Shown: piece by piece, positions 9,268 to 18,544 of the stretch
Position numbering within the stretch: position 1 is the first letter of the stretch
Layout: every line of letters starts with the position of its first letter
From: Sphingobacterium nematocida
GTDB taxonomy: Bacteria; Bacteroidota; Bacteroidia; Sphingobacteriales; Sphingobacteriaceae
Reading direction: 5' to 3'
DNA length: 64,000 nucleotides
NCBI RefSeq assembly: GCF_900168125.1
Contig: NZ_FUZF01000003.1
Coordinates: forward strand, 62,001-126,000
Notes under the pieces: model-generated
What the model was told of the DNA's origin: nothing
What the model saw: only the letters and a program-made list of their open reading frames with translations
The model's database searches: none
Program-made: the position numbers and the translations under genes

Positions 9268-9672
9268 ATGACTGAAGAGGTTAAAGTAAGTATCGGTAAA
9301 GAAAAATACAAGACAGAAGTTGAAATCAATCAACATCATTTTATAGCTGACGAACCTACTGAAGTCGGGGGAACTGACCTTGGCCCTAAGCCTACCTCTC
9401 TCCTACTATCAGCTCTAGGAACGTGTAAGGCCATGACCATGCGTATGTATGCCGACCAAAAACAATGGCCTCTAGAAGCCGTTGAAATCAAATTATCGGC
9501 TGAAGTAGTCAAAAGCAACTTGCAGCAAACTACCTATATCCGTTGTACGATAAAACTACTTGGAGATTTAGATGAAATGCAAAGAGAACGAATCTTCAAA
9601 GTTGGCGACAAATGTCCTGTGCAAAAGATTCTAAGCAATCCTATCGTGATCGAAAGTAATATACTACAATAA
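9268..9672 (+). CDS. OsmC family peroxidase-like protein
   Basis: A 134-residue OsmC/Ohr-fold protein. Two cysteines, C53 (in SALGTCKAMT) and C116 (in DKCPVQKIL), are at the positions of the catalytic pair used by OsmC/Ohr enzymes to reduce organic hydroperoxides. The ADEPTEVGGTDLGPKPTSLLL segment is the family's conserved dimer-interface region. YhfA-like members share this fold, and the sequence alone does not prove peroxidase activity. It starts four bases after mgsA. Pairing a thiol peroxidase with an enzyme that makes a toxic electrophile may be meaningful, but this is inference. Confidence 0.85.
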   Translation: MTEEVKVSIGKEKYKTEVEINQHHFIADEPTEVGGTDLGPKPTSLLLSALGTCKAMTMRMYADQKQWPLEAVEIKLSAEVVKSNLQQTTYIRCTIKLLGDLDEMQRERIFKVGDKCPVQKILSNPIVIESNILQ

Positions 9673-9700
9673 AATTACAGTTAATTTGTTTTAGGGGTAT

Positions 9701-9708
9701 TATATTTG
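9701..9708 (+). promoter_or_regulatory. Putative -7 box upstream of coaA
   Basis: TATATTTG matches TAnnTTTG. It covers the TTG codon at 9706 that could be read as an upstream in-frame start, so it supports the ATG at 9730 instead. Confidence 0.55.
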
Positions 9709-9729
9709 CGCCATCAAAATAAGTCACTA

Positions 9730-10686
9730 ATGTCGTCATCACAAGAGGAACTCGTATTAAGTAGTCCATACCAACAATTTGAAAGAGAAGAGTGGAAGGA
9801 TCTAAATGGACAGTTTAACCTGAATCTGGAATCTACAGATATCAATTTGTTGCATGCGCTTAACGAGCCTTTAAATATGAAGGAAATTGAAGAAATTTAT
9901 TTTCCTCTAGCACATCTGATCGAACTTCATATTAAAAATTACGATACGATACGCGACGACAGTAACTCTTTTTTTCAAAGAAACCAACAAAAACTACCTT
10001 TTATTATCGGTATAGCGGGGTCTGTAGCAGTCGGAAAAAGCACAACTGCTCGGGTTCTCAAAAAAGTACTGTCTTTACTCCCCAATAAACCGAAAGTGGA
10101 ATTGGTGACTACAGATGGCTTTTTATTTCCCAATAAAGTACTTGCTGATAAAAACATAATGAACAGAAAAGGATTTCCTGAAAGTTATGACACAAAAAAA
10201 CTTTTACATTTCCTTTCTGCAATCAAATCAGGAATCTCATCTATTTCCGTACCGATGTATTCGCATTTGGAGTATGATGTAATACCTAAAGAAGACCAAT
10301 TGCTTAATGAACCTGATATATTGATATTGGAAGGAATCAACGTATTACAGGTAAACTCACAAAAAGGTCAGAATAACAAGGTGTTTGTTTCCGATTTCTT
10401 TGACTTCTCTATCTATGTTGATGCTTTGGAAAAAGACATTATTTCATGGTACATTAATCGATTTGAATCGTTACGAGCTACAGCTTTCCAAGACCCAACC
10501 TCTTATTTCCATAAATATGCAGATATGACCCTAGAGGAGAGTCGTGATATGGCTACGCAGATATGGAACGAGATCAACAAACCAAACCTCCATGATAATA
10601 TCCTTCCGACCAAATATCGCGCTGATTTAATATTGCAAAAAGGATCAAATCACTTTGTAGAGAGTATTAAAGTTAGAAAGATTTAG
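9730..10686 (+). CDS. coaA: Type I pantothenate kinase
   Basis: A 318-residue kinase phosphorylating pantothenate, the first step of coenzyme A synthesis. The P-loop GSVAVGKST is at residues 97-105 (95-103 in E. coli CoaA), followed by VTTDGFLFPN, RKGFPESYD, YSHLEYDV and ILEGINVLQ, all typical of type I PanK. I chose the ATG at 9730 (MSSSQEEL). The longer reading frame from TTG at 9706 begins inside a TATATTTG promoter box and cannot be in the mRNA made from it. The 3' end overlaps the convergent MscS gene by 14 bases. coaD, another CoA gene, is at 56 kb. Confidence 0.94.
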   Translation: MSSSQEELVLSSPYQQFEREEWKDLNGQFNLNLESTDINLLHALNEPLNMKEIEEIYFPLAHLIELHIKNYDTIRDDSNSFFQRNQQKLPFIIGIAGSVAVGKSTTARVLKKVLSLLPNKPKVELVTTDGFLFPNKVLADKNIMNRKGFPESYDTKKLLHFLSAIKSGISSISVPMYSHLEYDVIPKEDQLLNEPDILILEGINVLQVNSQKGQNNKVFVSDFFDFSIYVDALEKDIISWYINRFESLRATAFQDPTSYFHKYADMTLEESRDMATQIWNEINKPNLHDNILPTKYRADLILQKGSNHFVESIKVRKI

Positions 10687-11542
10687 CCTGTCTATGCTTA
10701 AAGTCCAAGATATATTTTAGGATTTCGTTTTCAATACTTTTATGAAGTTTATTGCTACTACTAACAGCGTAGAGTTCGATTTTATACCGTACAAAATCCT
10801 TTCCTATTTCAACGACTTCCAGATCAAGCTCGTTCGTAGGTGCAAGATTGGGGTGATTTGTTAAAGTCGAACGGATATCGCTTTCTAGTTGATCGACCGA
10901 GATGGGTATAGCTAATGGTAATTCAAATTTTACAGTGAATAAATTGGACCGATGCGCCGATAGATTAACCATTGGATTCGTAAAAACAAGATTATTAGGA
11001 ATCATCACAATGTCATCTTCATCATTTTGTAATTCGATATTTGCAAACGTAATATCTACAATCCTACCTTTTTGATCACCGACTTTAATCCTATCCCCCA
11101 CCGAAAGCTGTTCAGAAAACATAATAAATAATCCGCTCAACATATTCGTAATATAGTCTCTAAACAAAACCGCTATAGCCATCGCTACTATAGTAAGACT
11201 GGTAAGAAACTCTATTGGCTTAATCCCAAACGCTATCATCAAAGCAATAATAACAAATACGGCATTTAACATCGCCGTAAGACGATTTATACCCAAGACA
11301 AAATTACCACGTACCGCAACTTTAGCATGACGTGCATTATAAAAAGAGATAATAACAAAACGTGCAATAGATACAACAATACTAGGGACTAGAAAAAAAT
11401 AAACGCCTCTTAAAACCTGATACCACCACATAGTCTCATCTTCCTTGGTGACGTTAAAAAAGAGTGTAATTGTTATTGCTAAAAGAATAATCTTTATAAC
11501 GAATGTAAACGGAAATTTACTTGTATTAGTCTTTTCTATCAT
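10673..11542 (-). CDS. MscS family small-conductance mechanosensitive channel
   Basis: A 289-residue inner-membrane protein with four predicted membrane segments (about 13-29, 44-66, 84-106 and 111-127). The last continues into the MscS pore and beta domain: FRDYITNMLSGLFIMFSEQLSVGDRIKV, then a GRIVDITFANIEL region and IPNNLVFTNPMVNLS (181-195). The family releases solutes when the membrane is stretched under osmotic downshock. The C-terminal domain is short (about 90 residues), so it is a compact member. It is convergent with coaA (14-base overlap) and divergent from accA. Confidence 0.9.
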   Translation of the reverse strand: MIEKTNTSKFPFTFVIKIILLAITITLFFNVTKEDETMWWYQVLRGVYFFLVPSIVVSIARFVIISFYNARHAKVAVRGNFVLGINRLTAMLNAVFVIIALMIAFGIKPIEFLTSLTIVAMAIAVLFRDYITNMLSGLFIMFSEQLSVGDRIKVGDQKGRIVDITFANIELQNDEDDIVMIPNNLVFTNPMVNLSAHRSNLFTVKFELPLAIPISVDQLESDIRSTLTNHPNLAPTNELDLEVVEIGKDFVRYKIELYAVSSSNKLHKSIENEILKYILDFKHRQAKSF

Positions 11543-11676
11543 TTTTATGAATTCTCTAGAGATGCCTAATCTACTAATTTTTGAACAATTGACGTTACTA
11601 TTTAAGCATAAAACTGTTTTAGAATCACCAAAAAATACACTAACTTAGCCCTCCTAAAACGAAACCGTTTTTAAAT

Positions 11677-12630
11677 ATGGAAACAACATTTGATTTTGAA
11701 AAGCCAATTGCAGATTTGCAAACTCAAATAGAGAAAGTTCACCAAGTAGCAGAGAAAACGAAAGTTGATATGAGTGCTACAATCCGTGAACTTGAAGAAA
11801 AACTTGCTGAAACAACGGTCGATGTATACAAAAACATGACAGGTTGGCAAAAAGTGCAGATGTCACGGCATCCTGATAGACCGCAGACATTTGACTACGT
11901 TGATATGATCTGTGATGAGTTTATCGAATTGCATGGTGATCGGACTGTAAAAGATGATAAAGCTATCATTGGAGGCTTTGCTTCCATTGGCGGCCAATCG
12001 GTTATGGTTATCGGACATCAAAAAGGTAAAAACACGAAGGAAAGACAGTACCGCAACTTTGGTATGGCCAACCCTGAAGGATATCGCAAAGCGCTTCGTC
12101 TAATGAAGATGGCGGAAAAGTTTAACAAACCTATCGTAACACTTATCGATACTATGGGGGCTTATCCGGGTCTAGAAGCTGAAGAACGTGGCCAAGGAGA
12201 AGCAATAGCAAGAAACCTTTTGGAGATGTCTGTGCTCAAAGTACCTGTCATCTGTATCGTTATTGGCGAAGGGGCTTCGGGTGGAGCATTAGGAATTGGT
12301 ATTGGTGATCGTGTATACATGATGGAAAACACCTGGTATTCTGTTATATCGCCAGAATCTTGTTCTTCTATTTTATGGAGAAGCTGGGATCATAAAGAGC
12401 GTGCTGCTGAAGCGCTGAAATTAACCGGGAAGGATATGCTAACTAATGGCTTAATCGATGGTATCATTCCTGAACCTTTAGGCGGTGCACACCAGAATCC
12501 AGAAGAGGCTGCAAATAATCTAAAGACACAGATTCTAAACGATTTAGAAATATTAAAAGCGAAAGCACCTGATGTGCTTGTCTCAGAGAGAATAGACAAG
12601 TTCAGCAAAATGGGTGTTGTTCACGAGTAA
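11677..12630 (+). CDS. accA: Acetyl-CoA carboxylase, carboxyltransferase subunit alpha
   Basis: A 317-residue protein, close to the 319 of E. coli AccA. It is the subunit that, with AccD, moves the carboxyl group from biotin to acetyl-CoA to form malonyl-CoA for fatty acid synthesis. Family markers: an N-terminal coiled-coil stretch (about 5-45), [38 protein letters not shown] and [15 protein letters not shown], which builds the crotonase-like oxyanion site, then [12 protein letters not shown]. No accD is nearby. A weak box TAACTTAG (one mismatch) sits 28 bases upstream. A strong bidirectional terminator follows. Confidence 0.97.
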   Translation: METTFDFEKPIADLQTQIEKVHQVAEKTKVDMSATIRELEEKLAETTVDVYKNMTGWQKVQMSRHPDRPQTFDYVDMICDEFIELHGDRTVKDDKAIIGGFASIGGQSVMVIGHQKGKNTKERQYRNFGMANPEGYRKALRLMKMAEKFNKPIVTLIDTMGAYPGLEAEERGQGEAIARNLLEMSVLKVPVICIVIGEGASGGALGIGIGDRVYMMENTWYSVISPESCSSILWRSWDHKERAAEALKLTGKDMLTNGLIDGIIPEPLGGAHQNPEEAANNLKTQILNDLEILKAKAPDVLVSERIDKFSKMGVVHE

Positions 12631-12631
12631 A

Positions 12632-12663
12632 AATAAGAGCCTCAATAAATTGAGGCTCTTATT
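12632..12663. terminator. Bidirectional terminator between accA and the thioredoxin-like gene
   Basis: AATAAGAGCCTCAAT pairs perfectly with its complement across a very small loop. T-runs flank it on both strands and it lies between convergent genes. Confidence 0.85.
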
Positions 12664-12680
12664 TTTTAGGTCTTATATTC

Positions 12681-13931
12681 TTATTCCCAGGTGGGCTGCC
12701 CCGCCTTCATCTTATTAAGTGTAACTTGATAATTTTCTTTTTCGCTAGCGGAAGCTACTCCTAATGCTTTTTCCTGCCATTTTATGGCATTTATTTTGTC
12801 ACCTGATTTATACAAAAGATTTGCATAGGTATCTAGGTAAGCTGCATTTTCACCTCCCTCTAATGAACGTTTACTCCAAGTTAACGCGGACGTGATACAC
12901 GCAGCATCATTACAATTTTCAAAAATCGTCCACGCAAATGAGTTTAACATCTCTGGAGAAACGGCTTTATTACTTAGCTGTACAAATTCATTAACCGCAT
13001 CTTTAAAAATAGGCCAATCTTTGTGAAAACCGTAATACTGAGCTTTAGATAGTGCTATTGAGGACTTCATATCTACATAAGGATGAGCCTTTTCAATTTC
13101 CTTTTGAAGCTCGACAAAATCCACAGGAGTATATTCATTTCTACTCATTTTCGGCATAATCAACTCCCTAGTTAATACAGCAGACAGAACATCATTACTA
13201 GTTTTTTCACTTTTCCTTTCAACTAGCAAAAGATCAACTTTCTTCATGTTATCTTTTATAATACCATAAGAGGCGCTCTTACTGGAAGTCGCCCCTTGTA
13301 ACAGCAAGTCAATATTCTCCGAGGTCAAAGCTCCATCAACTCCTGCTGTCGCAATAAAGGCTGCAATGGCTTTGCTCGCCATAGGTTCATCATAAGCAGA
13401 TTGTGCAGCCTTTGCCAAACTCTTCGCGATTGCTGCGTCTTTCGGGTTGGCTTCAAACTTCTTGACTAACGTCACATACTGTGTCTCAGGATCAAGTCCT
13501 TCTTTCGCCCTTGCAATAAATGCCTCAGCCTCTCCCCCTCCCACCATACGATGTACAAGTTCACCATCGGGTGAAAAAATAAGAAAAGTAGGATACGCCC
13601 GAACATCATAATCCTTAGCAAATCTAGTCGCCTCGGTATACCAGGATTTAACTTCATCAGAATCCTTCTTAGTCTGATCCATCTGAAGTTTAAGATTTAC
13701 AAAGTTAGCATTAAAAAAAGAACCCACATTTTCTTGCGGAAATACATTCTCTGCCATCCATATACAAGGACCACACCAAGTCGTAAAACAATCCACAAAA
13801 ATATGCTTATTCTCAGCTTTCGCCTTGGCTTTTACCTTTTCCCAATTGCCATTGTGTTCAAATTGAATACCTTTTTCCTGACCCGTCAAGAAAAGAGGAA
13901 TGATAAAAAGAAGTGTTAATAATTTTCTCAT
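12681..13931 (-). CDS. Exported thioredoxin-like protein with C-terminal helical repeats
   Basis: A 416-residue protein with a signal peptide (about 1-17). It has a thioredoxin-like domain at about 25-150 with the active-site motif WCGPC at 52-56 (C53, C56) and the cis-proline region YPTFLIFSPDGE. The remaining 260 residues are alanine-rich and helical. Near the C-terminus they resemble TPR units (LDTYANLLYKSGDKINAIKWQEKAL), which suggests protein binding. It probably acts in the periplasm as a disulfide reductase or oxidoreductase; the substrate is unknown. It is convergent with accA and shares its terminator. No clear promoter box was found upstream. Confidence 0.83.
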   Translation of the reverse strand: MRKLLTLLFIIPLFLTGQEKGIQFEHNGNWEKVKAKAKAENKHIFVDCFTTWCGPCIWMAENVFPQENVGSFFNANFVNLKLQMDQTKKDSDEVKSWYTEATRFAKDYDVRAYPTFLIFSPDGELVHRMVGGGEAEAFIARAKEGLDPETQYVTLVKKFEANPKDAAIAKSLAKAAQSAYDEPMASKAIAAFIATAGVDGALTSENIDLLLQGATSSKSASYGIIKDNMKKVDLLLVERKSEKTSNDVLSAVLTRELIMPKMSRNEYTPVDFVELQKEIEKAHPYVDMKSSIALSKAQYYGFHKDWPIFKDAVNEFVQLSNKAVSPEMLNSFAWTIFENCNDAACITSALTWSKRSLEGGENAAYLDTYANLLYKSGDKINAIKWQEKALGVASASEKENYQVTLNKMKAGQPTWE

Positions 13932-14057
13932 AGTGTTTAATTAGTTATTGAAACGATGATAATCTCTAATCTATTTTACAATTTAAGTCAAATTATTTAG
14001 CAAACGAAATGATAAATAGATACTTAACAAAAAATAACACCATAACACTCATTACAT

Positions 14058-14774
14058 TTATTTAAACGCAACAAAGCTAGCGAAACACAAATTCTTATGT
14101 AATATATCTACTTTAGAAAAACCTATCTCTCGCATCGTATCAATCTGAAACATCAGAGATCGGGGACTATCCTCCTTTTCTATATAATCAAATACATGAT
14201 CTCGATATGATTCATTTCGTAGGGATGTCAGATATTGCCCATACTTTTCCGTGTAAACAAGCTGCTGTAGCTCAGGAGTGGCTTGTTCAACCAAATCAAA
14301 AATCCAAATACTCCCCCCTTTTCGTAGCAAATGATAAAACTTAGCAAAAGTCTGTTTCCAATCTTCCTCTTCGCGAAGATGATGCAAAACAGCAGTAGCT
14401 ATAATGACATCGAATGATTCATTTGGAATATTTATATCTCTAAGATCTCCTTGTAAACAGGTCACGCTACCACCTTCATTAATCTGCTCTATCCGTTCTT
14501 TCGCTCTATCAAGCATAGGTCTACTTAAATCAACCAAGGTAATATCAAGTGGTTTAACATGTGACAACAGCTTGACATCGTAATTACCAGCTCCACAACC
14601 TACATCCAAAACAGCGGTTAATCCGGGATAAACCGCTGCTATTCCTTCGGCGAAAAGGTTCATGTTAAATGTCGCATCAAGGGTAGTCGCTTGACCTGTT
14701 TCAAGATTTGAAAAACGTTCGACATCGAGATCAAAACGCTTCTCAATCTCCTCTAATGTAGATTTCTCTTTCAT
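14058..14774 (-). CDS. Class I SAM-dependent methyltransferase
   Basis: A cytoplasmic methyltransferase of about 238 residues with a Rossmann-fold domain. Motif I LDVGCGAGN is at about 56-64, an acidic SAM-binding residue sits in LVDLSRPML, and IIATAVLHHL marks motif IV. The substrate is unknown; it resembles small-molecule methyltransferases of the UbiE/Tam type. I chose the ATG at 14774 because the in-frame ATG at 14789 begins only seven bases after a good TTTG-N18-TAGCTTTG promoter. If the mRNA is almost leaderless, 14789 (243 residues) is possible. It appears monocistronic. Confidence 0.8.
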   Translation of the reverse strand: MKEKSTLEEIEKRFDLDVERFSNLETGQATTLDATFNMNLFAEGIAAVYPGLTAVLDVGCGAGNYDVKLLSHVKPLDITLVDLSRPMLDRAKERIEQINEGGSVTCLQGDLRDINIPNESFDVIIATAVLHHLREEEDWKQTFAKFYHLLRKGGSIWIFDLVEQATPELQQLVYTEKYGQYLTSLRNESYRDHVFDYIEKEDSPRSLMFQIDTMREIGFSKVDILHKNLCFASFVAFK

Positions 14775-14796
14775 CTTTTTAGATTTCATATTAAAT

Positions 14797-14826
14797 CAAA
14801 GCTACAGAAGTTGACAATATTTCAAA
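14797..14826 (-). promoter_or_regulatory. Putative promoter of the methyltransferase gene
   Basis: On the minus strand, TTTG (14826-14823) is followed by 18 bases and TAGCTTTG (14804-14797), a near-ideal Bacteroidota -33/-7 arrangement. Confidence 0.55.
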
Positions 14827-14945
14827 AGTACTATTTTTATAAATCATTAATAATCAACAATCATTATACAAATCGAACATCCAGCTATGTAATAACTTTA
14901 GTTAAAGAATTATTTTGAGACATACATATTCTAACTCATTTAAAC

Positions 14946-14979
14946 AAAAGAGCCTGCATAGTACTATGCAGGCTCTTTT
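14946..14979 (-). terminator. Terminator after the dxr-rseP operon
   Basis: A perfect 17-base palindrome arm (AAAAGAGCCTGCATAGT and its complement) lies 22 bases beyond the rseP stop codon. U-runs would form on either strand. Confidence 0.85.
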
Positions 14980-15001
14980 AGCGTAACTCTTTATAAAAAA
15001 C

Positions 15002-16309
15002 TTACCACTTTAAAATATCATTCCCAAATGTAAAGAGCATCAGCGCGATCAGTATGAAAAATCCCACCATTTGAGCTGTCTCTAAGAATTTATCACTTAA
15101 TGGCTTTCCTTGTACCATTTCTACAAGCAAGAAAATCACATGCCCACCATCCAACGCTGGGATAGGTAATAAATTCATAAAAGCGAGGGCCATAGATAAT
15201 GTCCCTACAAGTGTCCAAAAACGCATCCAATCGACCTCTTTACCAAACATTTTGGCAATACCTACAGGTCCAGAAAGAGCTTTATCTGCACGAACCTCCC
15301 CTTTGAATATCTTGCCAAATCCTTTAATATTATCTGTGATGACCGAGAAAGCTTTGTTTACACCAATAGGTAGAGACTCAGCAAAAGCATAGTTGTACCT
15401 CACGATAGGCTGAGGATTAGTAAATCCTAAAATCGATGACGTATCGGCAGCAGCAACCAGTTGCAGCGAATCTACACCACGCATCACGTCCAGCTTGATT
15501 TCCTTCCCTTTACTCTTAGCTAGCTCTTCTTGAAAAACATCAAAACGATCCACTTTAACTCCATTAATTCCTACGATGCTATCTCCTTTTAACAGTCCCA
15601 TCTTTTCAGCCCGAGACTCTTTATAAACAGAATCCACCGGAGCCATTTTAAAGATAGGTGTTACAAATTCATTTCTTTTATGCTCCGCGATTTCGTTTAA
15701 CATCGTAGCAGGTAAAACAACATCCAATGTCTTTCCAGCTCTTTCAACCTGTAGCGTTGCATCTCCCATCAAGACGTCAGAGGTCATCAAATCCTTGTAG
15801 AATAAATTTGCCTTATTTCCATTTACGGCAATAATCTTATCTCCATCTTTAAGTCCTATATTTTGTCCTATTATACCAGGTTTGACACCATACAACTTTG
15901 TATTATCAAAATCAGCCTCTCCGTACTTGAATGTAATCATCCAGAATACAACTATACCTACGATAACATTAACAATAATACCACCCAGCATAACTATAAG
16001 ACGCTGCCAAGCTGGTTTTGAACGAAACTCCCACGGTTTGGGTTCCGCCTTCATCTGTTCGGCATCCATAGATTCATCTATCATACCGGCAATCTTAACA
16101 TAACCACCTAAAGGCAACCAGCCTATACCATATTCACAACCTTTATAATTGAACTTGAAAAGTTTAACGCCCCAAGCATCGAAAAACAAATAAAACTTTT
16201 CGACCTTAATACCAAACATTCGAGCGGCTAAAAAATGCCCCAGTTCGTGTAATATAATTAAAATAGACAGCGCTAAAATAACCTGTCCAATCATCACTAA
16301 TGTTCCCAT
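15002..16309 (-). CDS. rseP: RIP metalloprotease RseP (site-2 protease)
   Basis: A 435-residue intramembrane zinc protease. HELGH at 21-25 in the first membrane segment supplies H21, E22 and H25. The third ligand is D387 in PIPALDGGH near the C-terminus. Two PDZ-like domains lie between (about 115-300), matching E. coli RseP. The family cuts transmembrane anti-sigma factors and leftover signal peptides in the membrane. It is the last gene of a probable operon: membrane protein, then dxr (gap 12), then rseP (gap 10), followed by a strong terminator. The dxr-rseP order is common in many bacteria. Confidence 0.95.
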   Translation of the reverse strand: MGTLVMIGQVILALSILIILHELGHFLAARMFGIKVEKFYLFFDAWGVKLFKFNYKGCEYGIGWLPLGGYVKIAGMIDESMDAEQMKAEPKPWEFRSKPAWQRLIVMLGGIIVNVIVGIVVFWMITFKYGEADFDNTKLYGVKPGIIGQNIGLKDGDKIIAVNGNKANLFYKDLMTSDVLMGDATLQVERAGKTLDVVLPATMLNEIAEHKRNEFVTPIFKMAPVDSVYKESRAEKMGLLKGDSIVGINGVKVDRFDVFQEELAKSKGKEIKLDVMRGVDSLQLVAAADTSSILGFTNPQPIVRYNYAFAESLPIGVNKAFSVITDNIKGFGKIFKGEVRADKALSGPVGIAKMFGKEVDWMRFWTLVGTLSMALAFMNLLPIPALDGGHVIFLLVEMVQGKPLSDKFLETAQMVGFFILIALMLFTFGNDILKW

Positions 16310-16319
16310 CTATTAAATT

Positions 16320-17486
16320 TTAGTTTCTCAACTTACTTATTAAATCTCGTGCCACAAGCCTACTTTCTTGATCAAAAGCTATGTAATCGTTTAAATTAAG
16401 ATTTTCACGGTTACCAATATGACATAATGTCTTCTCTAAAATATCCGACATTCCTAGGAATGACACCCTATCCTGTAAAAAGGCATCTACTGCAATCTCG
16501 TTTGCCGCATTTAAAATACAACATCTATTTCCCCCTTCTTTTAAAGCTTCATAAGCCAACCCTAGATTTTTGAAAGTATCGAAATCTGGTCGTTCAAAAG
16601 TTAGTTCAGCGTAATCCAAAAAATTAAACCGCTTAAACTCATTCTTTAATCGCTTAGGATAGGTCAATGCATATTGAATGGGTACCTTCATATCGGGAAC
16701 TCCCATTTGAGCCTTCATAGAACCATCTTCAAACTGCACGATAGAGTGTATAATGGATTGTGGATGTACTATTACATCAATTTGAGACAATTCTAAATCA
16801 AACAACCATTTTGCTTCAATCACCTCTAGCCCCTTATTCATCAAAGAAGCGGAATCTATTGTGATCTTTGCACCCATCGCCCAGTTTGGATGTTTCAGAG
16901 CCTGCTCCCTCGTAACCCTTGCGAGGTCCTCAGCAGTTTTCCCCCGAAATGGCCCACCAGATGCCGTAAGGTATATTTTTTCAATCGCATTATCTTCACC
17001 TACTAGGCATTGAAAGATTGCAGAATGCTCTGAATCTACAGGCAACATCTTTACATTATGCTTGCGAGCCAGATCCATGACAAGCTCCCCAGCAATGACA
17101 AGAGTCTCTTTATTTGCTAAGGCAATGTCTTTACCACACTTTATGGCCTCGACTGTAGGACGCAATCCAGCTGCTCCAACAATAGCATTCAAGACCACTT
17201 CAACTCCCACCAGAGTAGCAGCCTCAATCAGTCCTTCTTCACCGACAAGCACTCTACATTCTATATTTGCTAATGCAGCCTTTACCTGACTGTAGTATTC
17301 TTCTTTGATAATGACAACGACTTCTGGCTTAAACTCCAATGCTTGTCGAATTAACAAATCGACACTATTACTGGCAGTCAATGCAGAGACTTCAAACTTG
17401 TCGGGGAAAGATCTAACGACATCGAGGGCTTGAGTCCCGATACTTCCTGTTGATCCTAATATAGCTACACTTTTCTTCTTCTCCAC
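16320..17486 (-). CDS. dxr: 1-deoxy-D-xylulose-5-phosphate reductoisomerase
   Basis: A 388-residue enzyme that rearranges and reduces DXP to MEP with NADPH, the committed step of the non-mevalonate isoprenoid pathway. The NADPH-binding motif GSTGSIGTQALDVV is at 11-24. The metal site is in LPVDSEHSAIFQ and in the NKGLEVIEA region. The SGGPFR loop and the C-terminal AANEIAVDAFL segment are also family-typical. The length is slightly under E. coli Dxr (398). It sits between an uncharacterized membrane protein gene and rseP with gaps of 12 and 10 bases, so it is co-transcribed with them. Confidence 0.97.
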   Translation of the reverse strand: MEKKKSVAILGSTGSIGTQALDVVRSFPDKFEVSALTASNSVDLLIRQALEFKPEVVVIIKEEYYSQVKAALANIECRVLVGEEGLIEAATLVGVEVVLNAIVGAAGLRPTVEAIKCGKDIALANKETLVIAGELVMDLARKHNVKMLPVDSEHSAIFQCLVGEDNAIEKIYLTASGGPFRGKTAEDLARVTREQALKHPNWAMGAKITIDSASLMNKGLEVIEAKWLFDLELSQIDVIVHPQSIIHSIVQFEDGSMKAQMGVPDMKVPIQYALTYPKRLKNEFKRFNFLDYAELTFERPDFDTFKNLGLAYEALKEGGNRCCILNAANEIAVDAFLQDRVSFLGMSDILEKTLCHIGNRENLNLNDYIAFDQESRLVARDLISKLRN

Positions 17487-17498
17487 TTATCCCTTTAC

Positions 17499-18290
17499 TT
17501 AAATAATATTTTTCAATAACTCTGGATCATCACTTCCCTTATACTCCTTCATCATATCGACATAAGCCACTGCCATAACCAAACTCACGGAAGGAATGAT
17601 GATAAAGGTATTCAATAGGCTCGAAATCTTGGCCAATAACGGGTACTCAAAGTATTCAAATGTCAATTGTAAAATATAGGCAGAAGCCAGAACCAACATC
17701 AAGATCAACAAATTCACAACATTTCCCTTTGTAAAAGCGACGCTCAATCTTCCTGCCCTAAATACATTATAATTCTTTTCTAAAATAAAAAAAGGAAAGA
17801 AAGATATGCGGATTAAAACCAACATCATGACAATACCTGTCAACAATGGATTGATCTCCCACAAAATGGTATCCATATCTACATTCATATATAACAAAGG
17901 CATACATACAATAGAACATCCCAGATATATTAAACTCGTCAAGATAGAATATGTAATAAGCCCTAATAAAAAATTAAAGAATTGCTTAACAGATGGAACA
18001 TAAGTCATTAGTTCCGCATGTTCTACATTATTAGCAAGTAATATAGCTCTTTTAATCAAAATCAGTTGTAATCCAAAAAACAAAACAACAAAAACAAGCA
18101 GCAATAAGACCTTTACAGCACTACCGGTAATATCACTAAGATACATAGCTAAAAATGTAGACAGATTATTTGTCACAAATAAGAGAAAGCACAACCCAGC
18201 GACAGATATATAGTGTTTTCTCAAAATATTTAAAGCTCTGAAAAACACATCATTTGCTTTAAACGTACTTTCCTTTAAAAATTCTAACAT
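17499..18290 (-). CDS. Uncharacterized six-helix membrane protein
   Basis: I do not recognise a function. The 263-residue protein has about six hydrophobic segments (near 28-52, 58-80, 105-136, 148-170, 191-212 and 224-246) and short charged loops. The C-terminus is hydrophilic (MMKEYKGSDDPELL). No catalytic motif is evident. The overall layout resembles generic DUF4013/GPDPase-type membrane domains, but I cannot assign it. It is the first gene of the cluster with dxr and rseP (12 bases to dxr), so expression is probably coupled. A CATCTTTG sequence (one mismatch to the promoter box) lies 18 bases upstream at 18308-18315. Confidence 0.7.
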   Translation of the reverse strand: MLEFLKESTFKANDVFFRALNILRKHYISVAGLCFLLFVTNNLSTFLAMYLSDITGSAVKVLLLLVFVVLFFGLQLILIKRAILLANNVEHAELMTYVPSVKQFFNFLLGLITYSILTSLIYLGCSIVCMPLLYMNVDMDTILWEINPLLTGIVMMLVLIRISFFPFFILEKNYNVFRAGRLSVAFTKGNVVNLLILMLVLASAYILQLTFEYFEYPLLAKISSLLNTFIIIPSVSLVMAVAYVDMMKEYKGSDDPELLKNII

Positions 18291-18451
18291 ATAAACGGAT
18301 AATACTGCAAAGATGATATATTTTTTGGATTACATCAACCGAAACTAAATCTTTTTAAACTCTTCTCTCCTAGGCAATATGATCGTCTGAGCAAGAGGTA
18401 ACATTATTAAAACAAACCCATGAATATTCCTAAGAATGATACTACAAAAAA

Positions 18452-18476
18452 TGCATCACTTTAGAAAAGTGATGCA
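18452..18476 (-). terminator. Terminator after the DPP-IV-type peptidase gene
   Basis: An 11-base-pair stem (TGCATCACTTT and its complement) with a three-base loop is followed on the minus strand by a run of T. It lies 69 bases after the stop codon at 18545. Confidence 0.75.
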
Positions 18477-18544
18477 AAACAATGAATTGTAGGATATACT
18501 AATTAAATGCTATTAGATTTAATATCAGCTAACGGCATAAACTA

